Assembly: GCA_011390955.1 (NCBI GenBank)
Contig: JAABRM010000010.1
Coordinates: forward strand, 1-64,000
Length of the DNA stretch: 64,000 bases
Direction: 5' to 3'
Origin: Oscillatoriales cyanobacterium
Lineage (GTDB): Bacteria > Cyanobacteriota > Cyanobacteriia > Cyanobacteriales > Laspinemataceae
Every line of letters begins with the position of its first letter. Position 1 is the first letter of the stretch. The translations under genes were made by a program, and so were the position numbers. The notes beneath the pieces are model-generated. The model saw only the letters and a list, made by a program, of their open reading frames with translations, had not been told where the DNA came from and ran no database searches. Below, one piece after another: positions 34,961-43,254 of the stretch.

Positions 34961-36099
34961 TGACTGCTCCTTACCCAATCTTCACCCACTGAATCCCAAA
35001 ACTCACCAGTCATTAAAGATTCTATTGCCCATTCCATATCGGGATGTTCGTCTAAGCGTTTAGCAACAGTAAAACCAGTCTGGCTATTATGTAAAACATG
35101 GACTTGAGAAGGCTGCAACTCATCCACAATATATGAGGAATGAGTGGAAAAAATAATCTGCAAATTTGGATTATCTGCAATAATTTCTTTTAAAGCATTC
35201 ATTAATTCTCTTTGAGCATAAGGATGCAGACCTTGTTCCAGATCGTCCAATAACACTAGATTCGGTTGATTCGGATTCATCAATACCGTAAGCAGCCCCA
35301 AAGTCAGCATCGTTCCTTCACTAATTGCATGACCGGGAATTCGTTCGCCACTATTCATATCTAGGACAACTTCTTTACCCATAAGTTCTTGGGTTTCTTG
35401 ATAAGGAATCGATGATTGGTCATCAACTTTAATAGTCCGCTGACGATTGACCGTAACTTTGGCTAGTTGGAATCCGACTTTTTCTACACCTGGTACAATT
35501 CGTTTCAACATTTCTTGTAATTTTTCAAAGTTATCAGGATCCGCGTCACGTAGATAATCTAGGGTAGGTGCTAGACCTGAACCATCGTACTCAACTCGTG
35601 GTTTGATGTCCTCACTCAAAGCAGGTTTAGCGAGATTATTGGCGATTAATTTTAGGTAAACTGCATATCTTAGTGCCGGAGATATTGGATATGGCGCATC
35701 CTTTAGAGAACTTGACCATCCCTGTTGACAATTCTCTGAATCTTGATCTATTTTCCATGATGCGATCGGCTGCCAATAACTATCACTTTTTTTATCGCTT
35801 ATTTTCTGCCAACGATAGGCAGCTTCCCAATACTGGGGATTTTGATATCCCCAGAAACCATTGACAGTCACAGACATCGATTCTGCTGTAATTCTTGTAA
35901 GATGTTCAGGGTGTCTTTCATACTGGAAAACTTTGCTAAAGGGCGTGTTCGCTAACAGACACAGATAATGTAATGCTTGCAAGACTGATGTTTTTCCTGA
36001 ACTGTTTTGTCCCACCAATGCGTGTAAGCGGGAATCATCTAAAGTGAGTTCGGTTAGTTGATGACTTTTGAAGTTTTCCAGAGTTATTTTTTTCAGCAT
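34957..36099 (-). CDS. AAA-family ATPase (AAA_21/OLD-type, RloA-like)
   Basis: 380 residues from the ATG at 36099. It starts with the typical MLKKITLENFKSHQLTELTL strand pair, then Walker A GQNSSGKTS (about 30-38). ABC-type features appear late: GHAISEGTMLTLGLL (signature region), Walker B NLVLLDDLEQGLHPYAQ (Asp-Asp-Leu-Glu, with a Glu one step later than in canonical DE), and the H-loop IIFSTHSSYIVDEL. This is the architecture of overcoming-lysogenization-defect/RloA ATPases without their own Toprim domain. The Toprim-like partner follows, with a 4-bp ATGA overlap. The pair lies next to Uma2 and NurA genes amid repeats, consistent with an accessory defence locus. Confidence 0.85.
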   Translation of the reverse strand: MLKKITLENFKSHQLTELTLDDSRLHALVGQNSSGKTSVLQALHYLCLLANTPFSKVFQYERHPEHLTRITAESMSVTVNGFWGYQNPQYWEAAYRWQKISDKKSDSYWQPIASWKIDQDSENCQQGWSSSLKDAPYPISPALRYAVYLKLIANNLAKPALSEDIKPRVEYDGSGLAPTLDYLRDADPDNFEKLQEMLKRIVPGVEKVGFQLAKVTVNRQRTIKVDDQSSIPYQETQELMGKEVVLDMNSGERIPGHAISEGTMLTLGLLTVLMNPNQPNLVLLDDLEQGLHPYAQRELMNALKEIIADNPNLQIIFSTHSSYIVDELQPSQVHVLHNSQTGFTVAKRLDEHPDMEWAIESLMTGEFWDSVGEDWVRSSQ

Positions 36100-36147
36100 A
36101 TTTCACCATTTTATAAAAGTTACGCAGCAACCAAGAAGCAGTGGACA

Positions 36148-36214
36148 AGAAACCGGGTTTCTATGACAATTTTGGCTTAAACGCGAAAATTTGGGCAAGA
36201 AACCCGGTTTCTCA
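36148..36214. repeat. AGAAACCCGGTTTCT composite unit between nurA and the ATPase gene
   Basis: One full unit of about 66 bp with the same TGACAATTTTGGCTTAAAC spacer as the units around the Uma2 gene. It ends at the nurA stop codon. Confidence 0.85.
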
Positions 36215-36216
36215 GC

Positions 36217-37440
36217 CTAGGCAATAGAGCCCCGTTTGCGGGCTTCCTTATAAGAAGTACCCACATTGGGCAACCCAGCTTTAATCATAAGCTGTTCTAA
36301 CAGGGCAAAAAACCGGGCGCGATCGCCTCCCCGAACCACTGCCTGATTATGGGCTTCTGCCAAAGCCACCGGATAGCCATAGCCTTTATTTACCTGGGCC
36401 AATATCAGACTAAAAGCCGACTCGCGCATATCGTCATCTTCTGCCACCCAAGCAGGCAGATCGATCCGGGCAATTTCTGGTCCCACATGGACATAACAAA
36501 AATAGACCGCGTTTTCTGCCCCGTACAAGTCCAAAATTCTTGCCCTGCTGCGCCATAGGGGACTGCGTTGCCCTGGTTGCAACACCGAAGCCCAAAAGGT
36601 AGTATCCCGTAGCGGGTCAAAAATTTGACAAGGGGTTTTATCGTTATAAGCACGATGTACCGTATCCGGAGCGATCGGGCAATGAGTATAACAGTCCGGT
36701 TCTGGATAAGGACAAGCTTGCAACCGCAGAAAACTCAAAGACTCACTACTGCGAGACGCACTCAAATAGCCCACCAAAGGCACCCGACAACGGCGCATTT
36801 CCTCCCAAGCGGCAAAAATAATCGATAAAATAATGTCGCGGGCATCATTGGGCAACGGTTCCAGCACCCAATAAATCAACGAACCATCTACCATTGCCAA
36901 CATGGGCATCGCGGTTTTTTCGGGTTTCAGTCCAGTTCTCACCGCCGTCGCCAACTCTGCTAAAGCCTTTGCCTCTGCTGCCGTTCGGCGGTGTCCCATC
37001 CATTCCTCAGTTTTAATGCCCCATTGCCGCGACACATATAAATCTTCCGGGCGATAAAATACTTCTGGAATACTATCTAATAATGGATGACGACTTTCCC
37101 CATAGTGCAACACCACCCGCCCAATATTAATTAGATAACAATAGGCAATTTCATGGTGGCTGGGGGCAATTTGCGATCCATCGGTGGCCAAAATTGTATG
37201 CACTTTCGGCGGGACTGCGATCGCCGGACGAATATGCAGGGGTTCCACGGGGACGGGCGGGGAAAATACCATGCGATCGCACAAACTTTCCCGGCGTTTA
37301 ATCAACTCTGCCTGCCGCCACTGGGCTTTATCCAAGAGTTTTTGGGCAACTTCCAACCGTTGCCGGGATGCTTCCGCCTCCTTCTGCAAATGCTGACTAA
37401 TTCCCTGCATTTGCTTGGCTAATTGGGTTAAATCTAGCAT
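36217..37440 (-). CDS. NurA-domain nuclease
   Basis: 407 residues from the ATG at 37440 (MLDLTQLAKQM); in-frame TTG (37461) and ATG (37458) lie just upstream. After a coiled-coil N-terminus (about 1-70), the NurA nuclease core begins with HTILATDGSQIAPSHHEIAYCYLINIG (split HTILATDGSQIAPSHH / EIAYCYLINIG), where the first metal Asp is in ATDGSQ. A second acidic site is AMLAMVDGSLIYW and a late one YPVALAEAHNQAVV. NurA is a 5'-3' nuclease that in archaea works with the HerA helicase in DNA end resection. Cyanobacteria often have NurA without an adjacent herA, as here. Confidence 0.9.
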   Translation of the reverse strand: MLDLTQLAKQMQGISQHLQKEAEASRQRLEVAQKLLDKAQWRQAELIKRRESLCDRMVFSPPVPVEPLHIRPAIAVPPKVHTILATDGSQIAPSHHEIAYCYLINIGRVVLHYGESRHPLLDSIPEVFYRPEDLYVSRQWGIKTEEWMGHRRTAAEAKALAELATAVRTGLKPEKTAMPMLAMVDGSLIYWVLEPLPNDARDIILSIIFAAWEEMRRCRVPLVGYLSASRSSESLSFLRLQACPYPEPDCYTHCPIAPDTVHRAYNDKTPCQIFDPLRDTTFWASVLQPGQRSPLWRSRARILDLYGAENAVYFCYVHVGPEIARIDLPAWVAEDDDMRESAFSLILAQVNKGYGYPVALAEAHNQAVVRGGDRARFFALLEQLMIKAGLPNVGTSYKEARKRGSIA

Positions 37441-37461
37441 GATGTTCGATCGAGTCATCAA

Positions 37462-38171
37462 GACTTTATGACTATTTATAACTATTTATAACTATTTATA
37501 AATATTTTGGCTCTTTTCGCTGACCAGGAAGCTGAATCTACAATACACGATCCGCTGATTTTTCTTCCAAAGTAGTTTTATGACTCTCCAGATTAGATCG
37601 TCAGGTTGATGATATTTGCCGATCTTGGGTAGCTAGAGGCACCAATTTTTTATCGGCTTCTTTCGCTGACTTATTTCAATATGTAAAGTTTTTTAAACAA
37701 CTCCCACGATCCCAAAATAATCAGTTAAAATCGACCAGGCATATATGCGCCTGGGTCGAGCTAGGTTGCATTCAAAAAAATGCAAAATTTGTGCTTTTTT
37801 TGACATTAGGGATCCTTGTTACTAACGCAATTTAACCTAGTTCATTTTTTACTCCGGATCCGGTTATATTAATCAATATTAGTCGATCTATTCATGGGTG
37901 AAGATGGTGGATGATGAACCTGTATATTTAATAGATCAAATGGCCTAATCTAAAGCAAGGAGTTTTATGGTTCGATTTAACTAAATCAAATAAGCATAGA
38001 AATAGATTTGATGGTTCGGGAAATTTATCCGATCGAAAAGAGGCGATTTTCCCAGTCTAGTCATTGATTATTCGAGATAAATTGACTAGCATAATAATTT
38101 CTGTTGATCCACAAACACCTATTGGTCATATCGGCAAATTAAATTTCTTGAAATATGTCAGGATTCCTTAT
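37462..38171. other. Intergenic region upstream of the GT-C gene cluster
   Basis: About 700 bp between divergent genes. Three and a half copies of a 10-bp repeat AACTATTTAT lie at 37468-37502. At 37731-37760 a stem can form between GACCAGGC and GCCTGGGTC. No gene is seen; promoters for both neighbours should be here. Low-complexity AT sequence dominates 37780-38060. Confidence 0.4.
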
Positions 38172-39416
38172 ATGCTAAAAAATCCGCTAAAAAATCCCTA
38201 CCGAGGAATTATATTAATTGGATTGTTCCTGCGGTTATTATGGGCGATCGCAGTTCCCGTAGTCCCCGTATCCGATAGCAATGCTTACGATGTGTTTGCC
38301 CAAAACTTGGCCAAGGGCAACGGCTTTGGCTGGGGCGTCAACGAATTAACCGCATACTGGCCGCCGGGAACTTCATTTATCTATGCGATATTTTACAAAA
38401 TACTGGGTCATAGTTACTGGCCAATTATTCTTTTCAACCTCTTGGTAGCGGCTGGAACCATCTGGGTTACGATGTATTTAGCCGAAAAGTGGTTCGATCG
38501 CCGCATTGCTATTTTAACTGGTTTTATCCTAGCATTTTGGCCTGCCCAAATCCAGTTTACCACCGTCTTAGCCAGCGAATTAATCTTTACTATTTTACTT
38601 ATGGTAGGTTTGTGGCTATGGCTGGAAGAAAAATTTACTCTGCGATCGCGAGCCATTGGCGTAGGAGTGATTATGGCAGCAGCTTGCTATGTCAGACCCA
38701 CTGCCTTATTAATTCCTTTCCTGCTATTATTTTTTCGCGTCATCAAAACCAGAGAAATCTTTAAAACCGTTACAGCGACCCTGGTCATGTTTCTAATCAT
38801 GGCCATAATTATTGCCCCCTGGTCGTATCGCAATACCCAACTTTTCGGACAATTTACCTTGCTTTCAACTAATTCCGGTGCCGTATTATGGATGGGCAAC
38901 AATCCCAATTCTACCGGCGGATATATGCAATTACCAGAAGAAGTAGAGGGAATGAATCAAGCCCAAAAAAATCAATACTTAAAGTCTCTGGCTAGAGAGC
39001 ATATCAAAGAAAAACCCCTACTATTTATTCAACGTTGCATCATCAGGCTAATTGACACCCATAATCGGGAAAGTATTGGCGTGGCTTGGAATGAAAAAGG
39101 CTTAGTTTCTCGTTATGGTTCCGGCATTTTATTGCCCCTAAAGATTATTAACCAATTATATTGGCTGCCCGCTTTAGGTTTGGGATTAATCGGCATTGTC
39201 ATCTTAGGAAAACAATATGGATGGTTGACCATGCTGACTCATCCAACCGTGGTAATATGGGGCTACTTGGCTGGAGTTCATGCAGTAATTATTTCCCAAG
39301 ACCGTTATCATTTTCCCAGTGTCCCCATGATTGCCATATTAGCGGCATTAGCTCTAGCTTACGGGTTGGATCTAAAAGCAAAATTGCCGCAAGGGGAATC
39401 AGTGAATCAAGAATAA
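38172..39416 (+). CDS. GT-C fold glycosyltransferase (GT39/GT83, ArnT-like)
   Basis: 414 residues from the ATG at 38172 (MLKNPLKNPYRGII); a TTG at 38064 would add 36 residues of doubtful value. A PMT_2-type integral membrane enzyme: first helix GIILIGLFLRLLWAIAV, then the luminal acidic loop VSDSNAYDVFAQNLAKGNGFGW with the catalytic-type Asp, YWPPGTSFIYAIFY, and about ten further hydrophobic helices. It ends with a small periplasmic domain and a final helix (MIAILAALALAYG). Members transfer a sugar from a polyprenyl-phosphate donor on the periplasmic side. Four same-strand genes follow that could make and flip such a donor (see findings). Acceptor unknown. Confidence 0.8.
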   Translation: MLKNPLKNPYRGIILIGLFLRLLWAIAVPVVPVSDSNAYDVFAQNLAKGNGFGWGVNELTAYWPPGTSFIYAIFYKILGHSYWPIILFNLLVAAGTIWVTMYLAEKWFDRRIAILTGFILAFWPAQIQFTTVLASELIFTILLMVGLWLWLEEKFTLRSRAIGVGVIMAAACYVRPTALLIPFLLLFFRVIKTREIFKTVTATLVMFLIMAIIIAPWSYRNTQLFGQFTLLSTNSGAVLWMGNNPNSTGGYMQLPEEVEGMNQAQKNQYLKSLAREHIKEKPLLFIQRCIIRLIDTHNRESIGVAWNEKGLVSRYGSGILLPLKIINQLYWLPALGLGLIGIVILGKQYGWLTMLTHPTVVIWGYLAGVHAVIISQDRYHFPSVPMIAILAALALAYGLDLKAKLPQGESVNQE

Positions 39417-39527
39417 TTTTGCCAGAAAAATATTAATAGAAATGAATCATGGTTTGATTTATTTCTATTAATATAACTCTAGCGCTAATTTTTAACTAAT
39501 TAATGGTATATTTTAGGAGAAGCCAAA

Positions 39528-40163
39528 ATGAATCAACAACTAATCTCTATTATCAATAGCTACCCCCTAATCCTGCCTCGTTTGTACAATTACCTCAGAA
39601 TTCTGATCTTACCTTTAGAAGAAATTGCTAAATTTGTCCCAACATCGGGAAATATTGTGGATGTGGGATGCGGTTATGGTCTGTTGGATATGTACCTAGC
39701 CAAAATAGGCTCGAATCGAAATGTGATTGGTAGCGAATTAAATGGCAAAAGAGTGAGAATCGCTCAAACAATTTCCCAAAATATCCCCAATGTCAAATTT
39801 TTTGAGAAAAACTTACTCGCAGAAAGTGATGTGGCCAATGTCGATCAAATTGACTGTATAATTCTGATGGATTTACTGCATCATGTGACTTATGAACAAC
39901 AAGATGAGTTAATTAAAACCATCCATAATATTCTGCCCCAAGGCGGCAAACTGGTGATTAAAGATATGGACGATCGCCCCGCGTTTAAATATTACTGGAA
40001 CTTAGTTCACGATAAGTTAATGACCAAGTTTGATAAATTGCATTTTATTGGCGCCAATAATTTGACAAAAAAAATAGAGCAAATGGGCTTTGCCGTGCAA
40101 TTATCAACCAAGTTTAACCATCCCCTATACGCTCATTATTTGCTCGTATGCGAAAAAGAATAA
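39528..40163 (+). CDS. Class I SAM-dependent methyltransferase
   Basis: 211 residues; ATG at 39528 following AGGAGA. The Rossmann-like methyltransferase motif I is clear: NIVDVGCGYGLLDMYLA (about 42-58), then motif II/III GSELNGKRVRIAQ and the post-III strand IDCIILMDLLHHV. These are similar to small UbiE/Methyltransf_11-type enzymes. The substrate is not evident. Its position between the GT-C transferase and the UbiA-type prenyltransferase suggests modification of a sugar, lipid or nascent donor. No signal peptide, so cytosolic. Confidence 0.85.
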   Translation: MNQQLISIINSYPLILPRLYNYLRILILPLEEIAKFVPTSGNIVDVGCGYGLLDMYLAKIGSNRNVIGSELNGKRVRIAQTISQNIPNVKFFEKNLLAESDVANVDQIDCIILMDLLHHVTYEQQDELIKTIHNILPQGGKLVIKDMDDRPAFKYYWNLVHDKLMTKFDKLHFIGANNLTKKIEQMGFAVQLSTKFNHPLYAHYLLVCEKE

Positions 40164-40259
40164 AAAAAGCATAAAATAGGCAAATTTCCGGTAATGGTAA
40201 TAATTAGCCAAATCCCATTGAATCCATGAATACAATTGATGCTTTCAAGATGAATCAAG

Positions 40260-41186
40260 ATGAAAATTGCAGCATATTTAAAGGCGCTACGACCAAGACA
40301 ATGGACAAAAAATCTGATCGTTTTTGCTGCTCCACTGTTTGCGTTTAGTATTAATCAGCAATCCCTCCTGGGTAGCTTGCTGGCACTAGGGTTGTTTTGT
40401 GCCGCATCAAGTAGTTTCTATTTACTCAATGATATTGCCGATGTAGAAGCAGACCGACGCCATCCCGTAAAATGTAATCGACCTATTGCGGCTGGTTTAG
40501 TGAAGATTCCCGTAGCGATCGCTATGGCAGTAATTCTGTTAGGAGGTGCCTTAATCTTAGGCTGGTTGCGATCGCCTTTATTGGGCGCAACCATCTTATC
40601 CTACGCCATCCTGCAAATTGCTTACAACCTCAAGCTAAAACACACAGTAATTCTTGATGTCATGGCGATCGCTGCTGGGTTCGTCCTGCGTGCTTGTGCT
40701 GGGGCAGCAGCCACGGGAATTGTTTTATCTCCTTGGTTTATGTTATGTACCGCGATGCTGGCGTTATTTTTAGGCATAGAAAAGCGCAAAGCCGAACTAC
40801 GATTACTCAGAATTAAAGGCGGAAAAACCCGCGCCGTATTGCGACGTTATTCATTAAGTTTGTTGCTCCGCATGGAAAGTGTCGTCACCAACGGAGCGAT
40901 TATTACCTATGCGATTTGGAGCGCTGGCCCGATTGTCAAGGGAGCATCAACTCCTTGGATGATGTTAACATTACCCTTTGTGCTTTATGGAATGTTTCGT
41001 TATCAATTACTCAGTGACCCTAGAGAAATTTCTACTATCGACGAACATCAGGCGGAAACAGGTGGGGAAACCGAGCGCCCCGAAGAAGTCTTATTAAAAG
41101 ACTTCCCGATTAGATTAACGGTTTTAAGTTGGGTAATGACCACTTTTATCATTATGTATTTAAACCGCCAGGGAATCATTACATAA
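40260..41186 (+). CDS. UbiA-family decaprenyl-phosphate phosphoribosyltransferase (DPPR synthase)-like protein
   Basis: 308 residues from the ATG at 40260. It begins YLKALRPRQWTKNLIVFAAPLFA, as in mycobacterial Rv3806c (UbiA/DprE pathway), and contains the prenyl-phosphate/Mg site YLLNDIADVEADRRHPVKCNRPIAAG (split YLLNDIADVEADRRHP / VKCNRPIAAG), with NDxxDxxxD and the CRPIAAG-like stretch of this subgroup. A second acidic region is NLKLKHTVILDVMAIA. About eight membrane helices. DPPR synthase joins PRPP to a polyprenyl phosphate to give polyprenyl-phosphoryl-5-phosphoribose, the first step to lipid-linked arabinose or ribose. Next to it are a HAD phosphatase, an SMR-type protein and a GT-C transferase. 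Confidence 0.85.
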   Translation: MKIAAYLKALRPRQWTKNLIVFAAPLFAFSINQQSLLGSLLALGLFCAASSSFYLLNDIADVEADRRHPVKCNRPIAAGLVKIPVAIAMAVILLGGALILGWLRSPLLGATILSYAILQIAYNLKLKHTVILDVMAIAAGFVLRACAGAAATGIVLSPWFMLCTAMLALFLGIEKRKAELRLLRIKGGKTRAVLRRYSLSLLLRMESVVTNGAIITYAIWSAGPIVKGASTPWMMLTLPFVLYGMFRYQLLSDPREISTIDEHQAETGGETERPEEVLLKDFPIRLTVLSWVMTTFIIMYLNRQGIIT

Positions 41187-41230
41187 TTGTCGATTTCGAC
41201 CCATGAAAGCAAAAACCAATTAAATCAACC

Positions 41231-41767
41231 ATGAGGAAAAATCAGTTTCCCCGAAAATCATCTCCGATAGTGGCTGCCATTGAGCTTGATTTATTGATCG
41301 ATCGCGGCATCAAAGGGATTATCCTGGATTTAGATAATACCATCGTTTCCGAAGACGATCGCTATTTATCTCCCGAAGCAGAAGCATGGATTCAGAAAGC
41401 TAAATTACAAGGACTGAAGTTTTTTATCTTATCCAATGGTAAACGGCGTTATCGAGTCAAAACCTGGTCGGCAAGACTGGATATTCCGGCCATTAGTCCC
41501 GCGAAAAAGCCCTTTCCTTTTGCTTTTCTTAAAGCTTTCGCCCAAATGCAACTGAAAGCAAAGCAAGTTTTAGTCATCGGAGATAGTCTGCATACGGATA
41601 TAATCGGTGCATGGATCGTCGGTTGTCCGAGTATTCAAGTAGCCAGTTTGCCTCACCCTCCTCGCTGGTGGGAAAAATTAATCGGCAAATGGGTTCAAAA
41701 ACCATATCCATCAAACTATGAACTTTGGCAAATGGATCAAATCTATGAAAATATTGAGCATAATTAG
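41231..41767 (+). CDS. YqeG-family HAD-IIIA phosphatase
   Basis: 178 residues from the ATG at 41231. HAD motifs: GIILDLDNTIVSED (motif I, DxD), FILSNGKRR (motif II), the Lys in PAKKPFPFAF (motif III) and VIGDSLHTDIIGA (motif IV). The YqeG/GEP4 family includes phosphatidylglycerophosphate phosphatase, so this may be the lipid enzyme of the cell. Its position directly after the DPPR synthase-like gene also fits removal of the 5-phosphate from polyprenyl-phosphoryl-phosphoribose. The sequence does not decide between them. It ends 9 bp before the SMR gene, so both are probably co-transcribed. Confidence 0.85.
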   Translation: MRKNQFPRKSSPIVAAIELDLLIDRGIKGIILDLDNTIVSEDDRYLSPEAEAWIQKAKLQGLKFFILSNGKRRYRVKTWSARLDIPAISPAKKPFPFAFLKAFAQMQLKAKQVLVIGDSLHTDIIGAWIVGCPSIQVASLPHPPRWWEKLIGKWVQKPYPSNYELWQMDQIYENIEHN

Positions 41768-41776
41768 AGTTGTCTC

Positions 41777-42115
41777 ATGGTAAATAATTTAATTTTTAGC
41801 CTGTTTATCCTGCTGGCCGTTGGACTGAATACTGGCGGTCAAGTTCTCTTAAAAATGGGAACGGGTCAAAATCCCTTGAATCTTTACTTAATTGGTGGAT
41901 TGGGGCTGTATGCGATCGGTACAGTCTTTTATATTTTAGTTCTTGGTAAGTTTAATTTATCCGTCGCCTATCCCACGGTGATTGGATTAACTTTGATCGC
42001 GACAACTGTATCCGGTATGTTTTTTTTACAGGAGAAAGTTACTTTTATTCAATGGATGGGAATTGGTTTAACGATCGGGGGAATTTCCGCCATATCCTTG
42101 GGAAAAATTTTGTAA
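41777..42115 (+). CDS. SMR/EamA-type membrane protein resembling ArnE/ArnF flippase subunits
   Basis: 112 residues from the ATG at 41777, four transmembrane helices. The first helix reads LAVGLNTGGQVLLKMGTG. It has the GQxxLK pattern of ArnE/ArnF-like proteins and lacks the proton-coupling Glu of drug-exporting SMR pumps (Glu14 in EmrE). The third and fourth helices (YPTVIGLTLIATTVSGMFFL, WMGIGLTIGGISAISLG) are normal SMR. ArnE/ArnF move undecaprenyl-phosphate-aminoarabinose across the inner membrane. With the DPPR-like, HAD and GT-C genes on the same strand, flipping of a lipid-linked pentose is a reasonable inference. Last gene of the cluster; a hairpin follows at 42243. Confidence 0.75.
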   Translation: MVNNLIFSLFILLAVGLNTGGQVLLKMGTGQNPLNLYLIGGLGLYAIGTVFYILVLGKFNLSVAYPTVIGLTLIATTVSGMFFLQEKVTFIQWMGIGLTIGGISAISLGKIL

Positions 42116-42146
42116 TTTTGTAATATAGAGGTTATTATCGTGATTA

Positions 42147-42190
42147 CAGAGGTTTTCTGGATTCCCGCATTCGCGGGAATGACAGTTTTT
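42147..42190. repeat. Fragment of the CATTCCCGC repeat core
   Basis: The palindrome GGATTCCCGCATTCGCG-GGAATGACAG, followed by TTTTTTTTG, matches the inside of the TAAGTAG-family MITEs but lacks both ends. It lies between the SMR gene and the convergent HAD gene. Confidence 0.7.
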
Positions 42191-42242
42191 TTTGTACTTG
42201 ATAAATCTGAGAAGTGCTATAAATAATCAACAGAAATAACAA

Positions 42243-42275
42243 AAACCGGGTTTTTTAGGGAAAACCACCCGGTTT
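42243..42275. terminator. Hairpin between convergent SMR and HAD genes
   Basis: AAACCGGGT (42243-42251) pairs with ACCCGGTTT (42267-42275), followed by CTTGTTGTTT. It is a variant of the AGAAACCCGGTTTCT family and could act as a terminator for either gene. Confidence 0.55.
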
Positions 42276-42291
42276 CTTGTTGTTTATTGGA

Positions 42292-43095
42292 TTAGGGCCA
42301 ATTAGATAAATCGGCAGCAAATTCCGCCAGAGAAATTAGGTGAATTCCCGGATTTTCCTGGGCTAAAAGGCGATCGCTTTCGGTGTTATATCCCCAATCC
42401 GCTAAATATAGTTTCACCGTAGTTAAGTCTGGTTGTTGTTGCACCGATCGCAAAGTATTCACCCGATCTTCCACAAACCAAACCACTGGTTCACTCTGAC
42501 TCTGACTAATTAATTCCCGGAGAATTTGATGTTTCGGTCGTTGACATTCTTTACCAAAAATTTCTGTTGCCCCTAAATCAACCCCTTGTTGCTGTAAGAG
42601 TTGTTTGACAAATCGACCCTCTTTGGTGGTAATAATCACCGTTTCTATGGGAGAGGCGATCGCAATTTTCAAAGTTTCCAGCACTCCCGGATAAAAGCGA
42701 TGCAAACTCAACCAGCCGGATAAATCTTCCGCGATCCATTTATCTCGGTTTTGGTCTAATTTTTTCCCCAGTTCCCCTGGGTTTAAATGTTCTTGTTCGA
42801 CAATTCTTTGGGCAACGGAATGCCAATCCGCTAAAATTTCCGACTCAGACATTCCCAGAAGCAGCGATCGCATCAAAACCGGCATTTCCCAGCCCGTTTC
42901 GATCGTCGGTCGCAACCGGGCAAAACTCGGTTCCAACCCTTCCGGGGGATGTACGGGCGATTCGCTCTTCGCCCCTACTGGTTGCCAAATTTGACAATAA
43001 GTCCGCCAAGTCGATTGGAAATATTCCAGCATTCCATCACAGAGGACACCATCAAAATCAAGGGCTAGAATCGTTGGCAAAGGTTTGGAAGACAT
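42292..43095 (-). CDS. HAD-family hydrolase with an in-frame palindromic insert
   Basis: 267 residues from the ATG at 43095. HAD motifs: ALDFDGVLCDG (I), VIITTKEGRF (II, Thr-Thr), the Lys near FGKECQRPKHQI (III) and VWFVEDRVNT (IV), with a four-helix cap between I and II. This is the cyanobacterial phosphoglycolate-phosphatase-like group; the substrate is unknown. Residues of about 39-49 (VGAKSESPVHP) are encoded by a 28-bp GTAGGGGCGA palindrome (42951-42978), which looks like an in-frame repeat insertion in the cap. It stands alone. Confidence 0.85.
   Translation of the reverse strand: MSSKPLPTILALDFDGVLCDGMLEYFQSTWRTYCQIWQPVGAKSESPVHPPEGLEPSFARLRPTIETGWEMPVLMRSLLLGMSESEILADWHSVAQRIVEQEHLNPGELGKKLDQNRDKWIAEDLSGWLSLHRFYPGVLETLKIAIASPIETVIITTKEGRFVKQLLQQQGVDLGATEIFGKECQRPKHQILRELISQSQSEPVVWFVEDRVNTLRSVQQQPDLTTVKLYLADWGYNTESDRLLAQENPGIHLISLAEFAADLSNWP
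42951..42978. repeat. 28-bp GTAGGGGCGA palindrome inside the HAD gene
   Basis: On the minus strand it reads GTAGGGGCGAAG...CGAATCGCCCGTAC, with arms matching the intergenic repeats at 11010-11060. It is the same length as the palindrome in the kinase gene at 5006-5033. Confidence 0.7.
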
Positions 43096-43254
43096 AAATA
43101 AGCGATCGCATAAATTGCAGCATCCTCAATTCTGCCATAGATCGCCATAGCCATAGATCGCAAAAAGGGTGGACATCATGCCCACCCTTTGCGAGTAAAT
43201 CACTGAACCCTGAAGGCAAACGCCTCATGCTTAACTTATTTTAGTTTAACTAAC

